In this document: piece after piece, positions 38,655 through 46,552 of the stretch | Layout of the letters: every line of letters begins with the position of its first letter | Position numbering within the stretch: the stretch's first letter is position 1 | DNA from: Deferribacter desulfuricans SSM1 | GTDB taxonomy: Bacteria > Chrysiogenota > Deferribacteres > Deferribacterales > Deferribacteraceae | DNA: 64,000 nt | Direction: 5' to 3' | NCBI RefSeq assembly: GCF_000010985.1 | Contig: NC_013939.1 | Location: forward strand, 434,001-498,000 | Position numbers and translations under genes: made by a program | The notes under the pieces: generated by a model | What the model saw: the letters and a program-made list of their open reading frames with translations, nothing else | Told to the model about the DNA's origin: nothing | The model's database searches: none

Positions 38655-39650
38655 TTGGTTAAGATTGTTTATGATGAAGTATTTTTGAAACATAAAACAT
38701 TTCAAGGGCATCCTGAATCGCCTGAAAGATTAAAAACTGTAATAAATTACTTAGAAAATTCTACATTAAAATCAAATATTATAAAACCCTTATTCGAAGA
38801 TTATGGTGAGAAAGTAATAGAATTTGTACATTCAAAATCTTATATTCAAGAGTTTAAGGATACAGCAAAATCAGAAACTTTTTTTCAACATAAAGATAAC
38901 TCTATTTGTGAAGATTCTTTTGATGTGGCATTAAAAGCTGTTTATGCTCATTTATTTGCTGCAGATTATATTATGAGTAACGAACCTAAAAAAATATTTG
39001 TGGCAGTAAGACCACCGGGACATCATGCGGATAAAAATAAAGCGTTAGGTTTTTGTTTTTTTAATAATATTGCCATAACTGCAAGATATATCCAGAAATA
39101 CCATGGTAAAGAAAAGATTTTGATTTTTGATTTTGATGTACATCATGGAAATGGTACACAAAATATTTTTTATGAAGATAATACTGTGTATTATGTTAGT
39201 ATACATGAACACCCAACTTTTTTGTTCCCAGGTACCGGGAGGTATTTTGAAACAGGTAAGGGGTTAGGGAAAGGTTATACTTTAAATATACCACTTAAGC
39301 CAGAAGCGGATGATAATGAGTTTGGCAAGGTATTTTTAGAAAAAGTAGTTCCAATATTTTATAAGTTTGAACCTGAAATTTTACTTGTATCAGCTGGTTT
39401 TGATGGGCATAAAGAAGATATGATTGGGGACTTGAATTTTACTACAGAACTTTATAGAAAATTAGGGTATGCTTTAAAATATTTGAGCAATAAATTTTGT
39501 GAAGGGCATTTACTTATATCTTTAGAAGGTGGCTATAAACCAGAGGTTTTAGCAGAATCGGTTGTAAACTTTTTGGATGCTTTAAATGATGATAAGCAGA
39601 TAGATGTTTATGATTTATTTCTAACAGATGAAATGTTTGGTATATTTTAA
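38655..39650 (+). CDS. Histone deacetylase-family hydrolase, AcuC-like
   Basis: A 331-aa zinc amidohydrolase of the class II HDAC/acetoin-utilisation fold. Motifs: HPESPERL at ~18, RPPGHHADKNKALGFCFFNNIAI (catalytic His-His), FDFDVHHGNGTQNIFYED (zinc Asp and His) and SAGFDGHKEDMIGDL (second zinc Asp). Only a TTG at 38655 fits as a start. The gene 14 bp downstream encodes a CBS-ACT protein like AcuB; in Bacillus acuB and acuC lie together beside acetyl-CoA synthetase. Deacetylation of an acetate-metabolism enzyme is a plausible role, not proven. Confidence 0.85.
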   Translation: MVKIVYDEVFLKHKTFQGHPESPERLKTVINYLENSTLKSNIIKPLFEDYGEKVIEFVHSKSYIQEFKDTAKSETFFQHKDNSICEDSFDVALKAVYAHLFAADYIMSNEPKKIFVAVRPPGHHADKNKALGFCFFNNIAITARYIQKYHGKEKILIFDFDVHHGNGTQNIFYEDNTVYYVSIHEHPTFLFPGTGRYFETGKGLGKGYTLNIPLKPEADDNEFGKVFLEKVVPIFYKFEPEILLVSAGFDGHKEDMIGDLNFTTELYRKLGYALKYLSNKFCEGHLLISLEGGYKPEVLAESVVNFLDALNDDKQIDVYDLFLTDEMFGIF

Positions 39651-39663
39651 GTAGGAGAAAAAT

Positions 39664-40302
39664 ATGTTTGTAAAGGATTGGATGACTAAAAATGTAATAA
39701 CAGTTTTTCCAGATACAAAAATTGATACGGCTGCTTATATAATGTTGTCTAAAAATATTAAACATTTACCAGTTGTAAATAGTGAAAAAGAGTTGCTTGG
39801 GATTGTAGTGAAAAGTGATATTAGGGAAGTTATGCCAGAGTCAACTATAGATAAAAAGGAAGATTTAAGTGATAAAAAACCTGTCTTTGTAAAAGATATT
39901 ATGTCTAATGAAGTAGTATCAATAAATGAAAATGATACATTGGAAGATGCATTGTTATTTATTTATCAGGGGAGAATAGGTGCATTGCCAGTGGTGGATG
40001 ACGTAAACAGAGTTGTTGGTATTATTTCAAGATACGATATTTTAAAAGCGATGGTGGCTATTATGGGGTTGGAAGAGCCAGGTAGCAGGGTTGATGTTGT
40101 TTTAGAGGATAGACCTGGTATGCTTGAGTTGCTTGCAAAAGAGTTTAAAGAGCTTGATATAAATATAATATCAGTGATTGTTTCAAATACGGGGGATAAA
40201 AAAAGGATTGTATCAATTAGATTTGATGGTTTATTTAAACATAAAGTTGAGGAGCATCTAAAATCAAAAGGTTTTAAGATTTATTATCCTTGGAAATCTT
40301 AA
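39664..40302 (+). CDS. CBS-CBS-ACT regulatory protein, AcuB-like
   Basis: A 212-aa protein with two CBS domains, ~1-60 (VKDWMTKNVITVFPDTKIDTAAYIMLSKNIKHLPVV) and ~75-135 (VKDIMSNEVVSINENDTLEDALLFIYQGRIGALPVV), then an ACT-like domain ~140-212 (SRVDVVLEDRPGMLELLAKEFKELDINIISVIV). This is the AcuB layout; it probably senses adenine nucleotides and a small effector. It is co-directional with the AcuC-like gene. Its last 29 bp overlap the convergent NRDE gene. Confidence 0.88.
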   Translation: MFVKDWMTKNVITVFPDTKIDTAAYIMLSKNIKHLPVVNSEKELLGIVVKSDIREVMPESTIDKKEDLSDKKPVFVKDIMSNEVVSINENDTLEDALLFIYQGRIGALPVVDDVNRVVGIISRYDILKAMVAIMGLEEPGSRVDVVLEDRPGMLELLAKEFKELDINIISVIVSNTGDKKRIVSIRFDGLFKHKVEEHLKSKGFKIYYPWKS

Positions 40303-41050
40303 TTTGAAATTTGAACTCAGAAATTTTATTATTTAGTTGGTCTTTTTCATAAAATGATACATTGCTTTTTGAATCAATTAAGATAAAATATGAAAAAACA
40401 GTACCGTAAGTTTCTGATTCAATAAATATTGATGAAAGAAGTTTTTCCTTTTCATAACCTACACCTGTATCAGGTAATAAGCTGTCATCAGCCTTTTCTT
40501 TGTCTTCCAAACATCTAAATACTTCATTAATATCGATATTTTGGTTTTGTAGTATTTTCAAAAGGTATGATTTTAACTTTTCTGTTTTATACCAATTGGT
40601 ATCTAAAAAGGCATTACTCAAAGTATATACCCCTTTTGTTAGATTTTTAAGCCCCCCTATAACATTTGAGTAGTAAAAAAGATTATCAACTGTACCAAAA
40701 ATTAAATTAAATGGGTTATAAGCACTTTGCATAGCATAAAAATCTATCAAGAATCTTTGAATTGAGGCAGGTGAAGTTAAAAAATTTCTGACAATTAGAC
40801 CACGGGAAGCTTTTTGTGAGTCAAATTTTTTAGGGTCTCGATAGTTGGTTAAAAAAGCTATCTTACCATTGTTTTTGTTAATACCAAGCCATGTGCCACC
40901 AGCTTTTTTATCTTTACCCGCTAAAATATCAGGGAAGTCTTTCCAAAAATGAGCTGGTATTGATTCTCTTTCATAAAACTCATCGCGATTACCAATTAAA
41001 ACAAATTTGTACTTTTCATTTGGGTTTATGGCAAAGGCGTAAACACACAT
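40274..41050 (-). CDS. NRDE/TANGO2-family protein
   Basis: A 258-aa protein that starts MCVYAFAIN; the Cys2 is in the place of an N-terminal nucleophile, as in Ntn hydrolases. The namesake NRDE motif is N21-E24 (IGNRDEFYERES), followed by AGGTWLGINKNNGKIAFLTNYRD, both diagnostic for the family. Human TANGO2 loss causes metabolic crises; the bacterial biochemistry is unsettled, with lipid/acyl-CoA or haem handling proposed. It ends within acuB and begins at the base where the M16 protease ends. Confidence 0.88.
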   Translation of the reverse strand: MCVYAFAINPNEKYKFVLIGNRDEFYERESIPAHFWKDFPDILAGKDKKAGGTWLGINKNNGKIAFLTNYRDPKKFDSQKASRGLIVRNFLTSPASIQRFLIDFYAMQSAYNPFNLIFGTVDNLFYYSNVIGGLKNLTKGVYTLSNAFLDTNWYKTEKLKSYLLKILQNQNIDINEVFRCLEDKEKADDSLLPDTGVGYEKEKLLSSIFIESETYGTVFSYFILIDSKSNVSFYEKDQLNNKISEFKFQIKISKDNKS

Positions 41051-42342
41051 TATTTACTTTCTTCTGGTAATGTTTTTACAAGAACATAATGCCCGCTAAA
41101 AATATGTTTTGCTAATTCCTTTATATCATGCAATGTTATTCTCTCTATATTTTTCTCGTAATCTTTGTAATAGTTTTTAATATCGTGGGTATAAGAATAC
41201 CCTATATCGTTTGCTTCAGAGCTCACTTTTTCATGCTGGAATAGAAATTGGGAAATCAATCTGTTTTTTGCCTTTTCAATATCATTTTTGGTTATTAGGT
41301 TCCCATCTTTTAATTCTTTTATTAAAGAAAATAACTCTTTTTCTGCTTCTTTTTGCTTGTTGGGTGCTGAGGTGAAATAAAAAGTAAAACTTCCATCGTA
41401 TTTTAACCCCATATATCCACCAAAAACAGATGTTACCAATGATTTTTCATATTTAAGCTTTTGGTTTAATAATGAAAATTCTCCACCAGAGAGGATTTCT
41501 GTAAGGACTTCTGCAGCATAAATTTTATCACTTGTTAGAGGGAAAGCTTTGTAGCTTATTGCTACATAGGCTTGATTGACATTTTTGTAGAATGTTTTTT
41601 CTATATTTTTTTGTAAAATAGTTGGTTTAAAAATAATTTGTTTCCCTGATTTTACCTCTTTTGTTTTATTAAAATATTTTTCTGCTAATTTTTTTACTTC
41701 AGCTTGACTTAAATCACCAACAACAACTAATGTCATATTTTCAGGATGATAAAAATGGTTGTAATAATCAAAGAGGGTTTCTCTTGTAAAACTTTTTACA
41801 TTGTCTTCTGTCCCGATAACTTCCATAGCATAAGTTGTGTTTTTGTAGAGATTTTTAGATAATTCAACCCACATATCATAAGTTGGTGAGTCGTATTTTC
41901 TTTTAATTTCCTGTATTACAACAGGTTTTTCCTTTTCTATCTCTTCAGGTAAAAATTTTGCCTTAAAAACCATTTCACTTATTACATCAAAAGCTACTTC
42001 AGCGTTTTTTGATGGGATAGTAATGTAATAAAAGGTGTAATCTTTGCTTGTAGCTGCATTCATCTGGCCACCATTTGACTCTACGATTTCATCAATTTGT
42101 GAAGGTTTATATTTTTCTGTACCTTTAAAAACCATGTGTTCTAAGAAATGAGCTATACCATTGTTTTTTTCGTTTTCATTTCTTGAGCCTGTTTTCATCC
42201 ATAGTTGAATAGACACAATTTTCACACCATCTACCTGTTTAAAAACCACATTTACACCATTTTTTAGTTTAAACTCAGTTGTAGCCAAACTAACCCCTCC
42301 AAAACATAATAATATAATCATCAATTTTATAAAAAATTTCAT
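41050..42342 (-). CDS. M16-family zinc protease, exported
   Basis: A 430-aa peptidase with a signal peptide (MKFFIKLMIILLCFGGVSLATT), so it is periplasmic. The inverted zinc motif HFLEH is in GIAHFLEHMVFKGTEKY at ~66, with the downstream Glu in the EKEKPVVIQEI helix region at ~140. Active and inactive halves fit a single pitrilysin-type subunit that pairs as a dimer. ATG 42342 has GGGGTG upstream. It overlaps the NRDE gene by one base; no functional link is obvious. Confidence 0.9.
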   Translation of the reverse strand: MKFFIKLMIILLCFGGVSLATTEFKLKNGVNVVFKQVDGVKIVSIQLWMKTGSRNENEKNNGIAHFLEHMVFKGTEKYKPSQIDEIVESNGGQMNAATSKDYTFYYITIPSKNAEVAFDVISEMVFKAKFLPEEIEKEKPVVIQEIKRKYDSPTYDMWVELSKNLYKNTTYAMEVIGTEDNVKSFTRETLFDYYNHFYHPENMTLVVVGDLSQAEVKKLAEKYFNKTKEVKSGKQIIFKPTILQKNIEKTFYKNVNQAYVAISYKAFPLTSDKIYAAEVLTEILSGGEFSLLNQKLKYEKSLVTSVFGGYMGLKYDGSFTFYFTSAPNKQKEAEKELFSLIKELKDGNLITKNDIEKAKNRLISQFLFQHEKVSSEANDIGYSYTHDIKNYYKDYEKNIERITLHDIKELAKHIFSGHYVLVKTLPEESK

Positions 42343-42364
42343 TTTTCACCCCATAAGACATCTT

Positions 42365-42370
42365 ACTATA
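42365..42370 (-). promoter_or_regulatory. Possible extended -10 promoter of the M16 protease gene
   Basis: On the minus strand TGG-TATAGT gives a TGn-extended -10, ~22 bp before the ATG. No convincing -35 is seen at 17 bp. It lies in the 126-bp region divergent from the HD-GYP gene. Confidence 0.35.
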
Positions 42371-42468
42371 CCACAACTATATGATAATAAAAACCAGATT
42401 TTGTTCAATATTAGATTTTTATTAATATATGTTGATTATTTTATGTTTTGTGTTAAAGATTAATAACT

Positions 42469-43665
42469 ATGAAAGTCCGGATAAAGATTTTACCACAAGA
42501 TTTAAAAGTTTATGATAAAGTAATTGATTTTGTTGGGGTAAGTTGGTTAGATACCACTTTTTTAAAGCATAAATTTGTGATTAAAGATAAAGAGCATCTT
42601 GATAAGGTACTGAAAAAAATAAAAAATAATGGAATTAAAGAACTTATAGTAGAAAGGGAAGTATTAGAAGATAAAAAAATAGAGGCTTTGCTTCCTGAGG
42701 TAAAAGAAGAAGATTTTATTGATAAAAAATCATTAAAAAGTGTTTCAACTTTATATAAAGAAGCAATAGTTGTAACCAAATCATTGTTAAACGATGTGAG
42801 AGCAGGTAAACTGATAGATGTTTCAGAAATCGAAAACATAACAAAAGAAATTACAGCGCAGGCGATAACAAGGGGTAATTTGCTTTCGAGCGTTACGAAA
42901 TTAAGAGATTATGATGATTATACATTCCAGCACTCTCTAAATGTGAGTATCTTTGCTGCAAGTCTTGCTGCTAAATTGAATAAGGATAAAAAGTTTATTG
43001 AAAATATTACTCTTTCTGCTCTGCTACATGATGTGGGTAAAATGTTTATACCAAATGAGATATTAAATAAACCTGGAAAACTAACTGATGAAGAGTTTGA
43101 ATTAATGAAGAAGCATGTAACTTATGGATACGAGTATTTATTAAAAGTTGGTATGAAAGAAAGTGATATTAAAATATGCTTAGAGCATCATGAAAGAGCA
43201 GATGGTTCCGGTTATCCTAACGGTTTAAAAGATGAAGAAATTTCTATAGAAGGGAAAATTGGTGCTGTAGTTGATATTTATGATGCGTTAACGAGTCAGC
43301 GGATTTATAAACCAAAGATTTCACCAGCCACAGCTTTAAAAATGATGATGGGGTGGGTAGATAAACATTTAAACAGGAAAATTTTTGAGTTTTTTGTTGC
43401 GAATACTGGGATTTATCCTGTTGGAACGATTGTTCTTCTTAATACTAATGAGATTGGGATTGTTGGAAAGGTCAATTATTCAAAGCTTACGCAGCCTTTG
43501 GTAATTATTTTTAAAAATTCTAAAGGGCAAGATATCCCTCCTTTGTCTGTTGATTTGGGAAAACAAACAACAATGCTGAGGAAAATTATTGGTCCAATTG
43601 ATCCTAATAAAATATCTGTCCCAAAACATATTTATTCTTTAATTGAGGAAAACTTAGATCAGTAA
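42469..43665 (+). CDS. HD-GYP domain cyclic-di-GMP phosphodiesterase
   Basis: A 398-aa protein. Residues ~1-115 form a DUF3391-type N-terminal region (IKILPQDLKVYDKVIDFVGVSWLDTTFLKHKFVIKD); the HD-GYP domain is ~140-330, with HD at 187-188 (LLHDVGKMFIPNEILNKPGKL) and HHERADGSGYPNGL ending in GYP at 248-250. All metal-binding residues visible, so an active phosphodiesterase cleaving c-di-GMP is expected. No SD precedes ATG. Single gene with its own promoter region; c-di-GMP control would bear on the flagellar genes at 62 kb. Confidence 0.92.
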   Translation: MKVRIKILPQDLKVYDKVIDFVGVSWLDTTFLKHKFVIKDKEHLDKVLKKIKNNGIKELIVEREVLEDKKIEALLPEVKEEDFIDKKSLKSVSTLYKEAIVVTKSLLNDVRAGKLIDVSEIENITKEITAQAITRGNLLSSVTKLRDYDDYTFQHSLNVSIFAASLAAKLNKDKKFIENITLSALLHDVGKMFIPNEILNKPGKLTDEEFELMKKHVTYGYEYLLKVGMKESDIKICLEHHERADGSGYPNGLKDEEISIEGKIGAVVDIYDALTSQRIYKPKISPATALKMMMGWVDKHLNRKIFEFFVANTGIYPVGTIVLLNTNEIGIVGKVNYSKLTQPLVIIFKNSKGQDIPPLSVDLGKQTTMLRKIIGPIDPNKISVPKHIYSLIEENLDQ

Positions 43666-43684
43666 CTTTTCTGTTTTTTATACC

Positions 43685-43713
43685 TTGACAAAGGTTACTA
43701 TTATCACTATAAA
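43685..43713 (+). promoter_or_regulatory. Promoter of tRNA-Arg
   Basis: TTGACA (43685-43690), a 17-bp spacer, then TATAAA (43708-43713), ending 19 bp before the tRNA gene. Near-consensus sigma-70 type. Confidence 0.8.
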
Positions 43714-43732
43714 AATTGAGCCATTAACCGAT

Positions 43733-43806
<74 letters not shown>

Positions 43807-44412
43807 TTATTTTATTATTATACCATCTTCTGGGTAGCCGTATTTTGACCAGAAACCGATCTCTCTTTGATTTGAAAATACTATTTTTTTAATCCATTTA
43901 GCACTTTTGTATCCATACCTGTCGGGATAGAAAAGTCTTAAGGGGAACCCGTGTTTTTGATCTAAAGGTTTATCGTTAATTTTTAAAGCCAATATGTAGG
44001 AATCTCGGATTTCTTTTATTGGAATTGACTCTGTGTATTTGTTTCCATAGCAGTAAAAGTTTATATATTTTGCAGAGTAAAAAGGCTTAGTTATTTTAAT
44101 TAAGGTGTTTAGGCTAATCCCATCCCACTTTACACCTGGAACTGTCCACCCTTCGACACAATTGAAATCGCTTGTGTATGAAGTGTTTATTAAATTTAAA
44201 AGATCATTATATACTAATGTTAATTTGTTTTCGATAAGACCTGTAATTTTTAGATGAAATTTTTGAATATCAATATCTGGTGTTTTATCCTCAACAGTTC
44301 TTATCTTCCATCTGCTAATTATATCAGTAATTTTTGCAAAACTGGTTATTTTTGAGGATACAATAAATAATCCTGTTAAAAATGTTTGTTTTAAAAATGT
44401 TCTTCTATTCAT
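43807..44412 (-). CDS. Small molybdopterin-dependent oxidoreductase (MsrP/sulfite-oxidase fold)
   Basis: A 201-aa protein with a twin-arginine start (MNRRTFLKQTF) and hydrophobic stretch, so probably Tat-exported with its cofactor already inserted. The sulfite-oxidase molybdopterin domain fills the rest; the Mo-ligand cysteine is Cys85 in SDFNCVEGWTVPGVKWDG. PLDQKHGFPLRLFYPDRYGYKSAKWIKKI is the usual end of the domain. It is smaller than MsrP (~300 aa) and lacks a dimerisation domain. Substrate unknown. It lies 37 bp downstream of the small SOS-box gene on the same strand; TTGACA on the minus strand (44442-44447) may give it its own promoter. Confidence 0.88.
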   Translation of the reverse strand: MNRRTFLKQTFLTGLFIVSSKITSFAKITDIISRWKIRTVEDKTPDIDIQKFHLKITGLIENKLTLVYNDLLNLINTSYTSDFNCVEGWTVPGVKWDGISLNTLIKITKPFYSAKYINFYCYGNKYTESIPIKEIRDSYILALKINDKPLDQKHGFPLRLFYPDRYGYKSAKWIKKIVFSNQREIGFWSKYGYPEDGIIIK

Positions 44413-44449
44413 GATTTTAAGATTGGTAATGTCTATATTTTGTCAACAC

Positions 44450-44698
44450 TTATTTCTCATCGATAGCTATCAATTTCCATTCGAGGTTATTTTTGCTGTA
44501 GGATATTTCGTATATATTCACCCCTTCAGTTACCGTGAATTTAAATATGGTATCGCTCCCTTTCCTTTCTTTCCATTGATAAATCCGCTCTTTGATTAAT
44601 ATTTTGCTGTTTTTGTATTTAAACCATACAGGTTTTATCTGCCCATTTGTTCCAAATATTGCACCAACTTTTATTTTTTCGTTTAACATTACCAACAT
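44450..44698 (-). CDS. Small protein of unknown function behind an SOS-type operator
   Basis: An 82-aa protein. The start is ATG 44698, five bases after GGAGG; upstream TTG (44713) falls in the operator. No signal or membrane helix. Pattern: KIKVGAIFGTNGQIKPVWFKYKN, IKERIYQWKERKG, then FTVTEGVNIYEISYSKNNLEWKLI, i.e. a beta-rich fold with conserved-looking P-x-W-F, W-K-E-R and W-x-L. This resembles the DUF6504-type small domain as I remember it, a weak match. The operator directly upstream is the same as that of dinB, so expression in the SOS response is predicted. Confidence 0.72.
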   Translation of the reverse strand: MLVMLNEKIKVGAIFGTNGQIKPVWFKYKNSKILIKERIYQWKERKGSDTIFKFTVTEGVNIYEISYSKNNLEWKLIAIDEK

Positions 44699-44709
44699 AT
44701 TTACCTCCA

Positions 44710-44725
44710 GCAAACAAATGTTTGC
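44710..44725 (-). promoter_or_regulatory. SOS-type (LexA) operator, second copy
   Basis: GCAAACAAATGTTTGC on the + strand, an inverted repeat with 7-bp arms. Its complement GCAAACATTTGTTTGC matches the dinB operator at 15 of 16 bases. It lies between the promoter below and the SD of the 82-aa gene, overlapping the expected transcription start. Confidence 0.82.
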
Positions 44726-44731
44726 TTTTTA

Positions 44732-44760
44732 TTGATAGCTCATATCCTGTATAAATTCAA
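44732..44760 (-). promoter_or_regulatory. Promoter of the SOS-box small gene
   Basis: On the minus strand TTGAAT (44755-44760), a 17-bp spacer, then TATCAA (44732-44737). The start of transcription would fall at the edge of the operator at 44710-44725. Confidence 0.5.
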
Positions 44761-44810
44761 CTACTTTTTTACGATTTGAAATTTTTTGCGATTTGATTTA
44801 GAGTTATCTC

Positions 44811-45377
44811 ATGCTTACAGTATTAAAGAGTTATATTGAAACATATGAAGTAAAAAAATCGAAATTTATTTCTCATTTGGTACCAATTAACCAGTTTAAA
44901 GAATATCTGAAAATATTAAGAGATGAACATCAAAAGGCAAATCATATTGTTTGGGCGTATAGACGCCTCAATGGAAACGGTATTATAGAAGAACGGGAGA
45001 CTGATGATGGTGAGCCAAAAAATAGCTCTGGTAAACCCACATTGAGAGTACTCCAAGGGAATAATCTTGTTAATGTTGCAATATTAACGGTCAGATATTT
45101 TGGTGGTATTAAGCTTGGGGTTGGTGGCCTTGTAAAAGCGTATACTGAATCTGCTGCAAGAGTCGTTAAAAATGCAGAACTGATAGATTTGTTATCAAAA
45201 GAGAAGAGAAATTTTGAAATTGATATTAGAAAATATGACCATTTTATGTATTTTATAAAAAAATATAATTTATCGTTAATTGATAATCAGTTTTTGGGTG
45301 AAAAGGTTAAGTTAACGGTAGAGGGTAATAAAGAAAATCTCGAATTACTTTTTAATATTTCCAAAGGTTTCAATTAG
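44811..45377 (+). CDS. yigZ: YigZ/IMPACT-family protein
   Basis: A 188-aa protein with the UPF0029 N-terminal domain (~1-110): EVKKSKFISHLVPI, ANHIVWAYR, DDGEPKNSSGKPTLRVLQ and VAILTVRYFGGIKLGVGGLVKAYTESAARV are the family signatures. The C-terminal ~60 residues are the second small domain. The family is linked to translation control in eukaryotes (IMPACT); the bacterial role is not established. Its 3' end overlaps convergent rsmI by 33 bp. Confidence 0.9.
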   Translation: MLTVLKSYIETYEVKKSKFISHLVPINQFKEYLKILRDEHQKANHIVWAYRRLNGNGIIEERETDDGEPKNSSGKPTLRVLQGNNLVNVAILTVRYFGGIKLGVGGLVKAYTESAARVVKNAELIDLLSKEKRNFEIDIRKYDHFMYFIKKYNLSLIDNQFLGEKVKLTVEGNKENLELLFNISKGFN

Positions 45378-46172
45378 TTTGTAAGCATCATTTCTGTTCA
45401 TACCTAATATTTTTAATATTTTTAAAATATCTTTTTTATTGAAATTTTCATTAAAGAGGTTTTTGCAAATTTTATGAAAATCAAAATTTTGAAGGGTGTT
45501 ATTATCTTTTTCATTATTATTCACGATTACTACAAATTCCCCTTTTTTTGTTAAATTAATTACGTCCTGAGTATCGTTTATAAAAATTGTTTCTTCATAT
45601 AATTTTGTGATTTCTCTAACAACAGCAAAAGGAGGGGAAAAGAAATCAAATAATAAATTTAAAGTTTCTTCGATTCTATGAGGTGATTCATAAAAGATGA
45701 TAGTTGTTTTATATATTGTCAATTTTTCTAACTCTTTACGTTTTTGTTCCTTTTTGTGAGGTAAAAATCCGTAGAAAAAGAAATGATTGGATGGAAAACC
45801 AGATAGTATCAATGCTGGCACAAATGCTGTAGCGCCTGGCAGCACCTCAAATTTAATATTATTTTTTATTAATTCGTTAACTAAAAAGTAACCTGGGTCA
45901 GATATGCATGGTGTTCCAGCTTCGCTGATAAGGGCAATTTTTACACCATTTTGCAGTTTTTTTAACACTGCATCAATATGTTTTTTTTCATTATCTCTAT
46001 GATAAGATGTAATCTTTTTATTTATATTGTAGTGGTTTAATAGAGAGAGTGCTTTTCTCGTGTCTTCTGCTAAAATCTCGTCAACTTTATTTAAGACATC
46101 AAGTGCTCTTAATGTGATATCTTTTAAATTTCCTATAGGGGTTGGGACTACGTAAAATTGCGAATCTGTCAT
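45345..46172 (-). CDS. rsmI: 16S rRNA (cytidine-1402 2'-O)-methyltransferase
   Basis: A 275-aa SAM-dependent tetrapyrrole-methylase-fold enzyme acting on the decoding centre of 16S rRNA. Signatures: YVVPTPIGNLKDITLRALDVLNKVD, AEDTRKALSLLNHY, ISEAGTPCISDPGYFLVNELI, and FYESPHRIEETLNLL. The C-terminal ~45 residues end in a helical domain (ILKILGMNRNDAYKLI) typical of RsmI. It overlaps the DUF2914 gene (ATGA) upstream. Last gene of the valS operon. Confidence 0.94.
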   Translation of the reverse strand: MTDSQFYVVPTPIGNLKDITLRALDVLNKVDEILAEDTRKALSLLNHYNINKKITSYHRDNEKKHIDAVLKKLQNGVKIALISEAGTPCISDPGYFLVNELIKNNIKFEVLPGATAFVPALILSGFPSNHFFFYGFLPHKKEQKRKELEKLTIYKTTIIFYESPHRIEETLNLLFDFFSPPFAVVREITKLYEETIFINDTQDVINLTKKGEFVVIVNNNEKDNNTLQNFDFHKICKNLFNENFNKKDILKILKILGMNRNDAYKLIETFGNIKK

Positions 46173-46552
46173 TCAATTTTGAAGCTTATTGAGTCTATCA
46201 TTTTTCCATCTTCAGAATAGATTTCTACTTTCCAATCCCCTTTCCATTTTGGAAGTATTTTTTTAGAGCTGTAGGTTCTCCACTTATTTGAATTAACTGC
46301 AAGAGGGACTTCAGCCATAATATTATCTTTATAAATCCAAATATGGATCACTTTAGTTGGAAACTTATCTGTTGTGATTTCGGTAAAACAGTAAACTTTA
46401 CCTATATCAGATGAAAAAGTAGTGCTCACACCTACAGGCTCTCTATTTTCGATTTTTCGGGCAATAGCTTTTCTGCTAACTACTGTGTCAGCGAAAAGAT
46501 TTGCAGAAAAAATGATAAGAAAAAATATTGTTAAAATAGAAAGTTTTTTCAC
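46169..46552 (-). CDS. DUF2914-domain exported protein
   Basis: A 127-aa protein with a signal peptide (KLSILTIFFLIIFSANLFAD). The rest matches the DUF2914 pattern: an aligned VYCFTEITTDKFPTKVIHIWIYKDNIMAEVPLAV then WRTYSSKKILPKWKGDWKVEIYSEDGKMIDSISFKI, a beta-sandwich ending close to the C-terminus. It is periplasmic and of unknown function. It starts directly after trxB stops (no gap) and overlaps rsmI by 4 bp. Confidence 0.75.
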   Translation of the reverse strand: MKKLSILTIFFLIIFSANLFADTVVSRKAIARKIENREPVGVSTTFSSDIGKVYCFTEITTDKFPTKVIHIWIYKDNIMAEVPLAVNSNKWRTYSSKKILPKWKGDWKVEIYSEDGKMIDSISFKIE

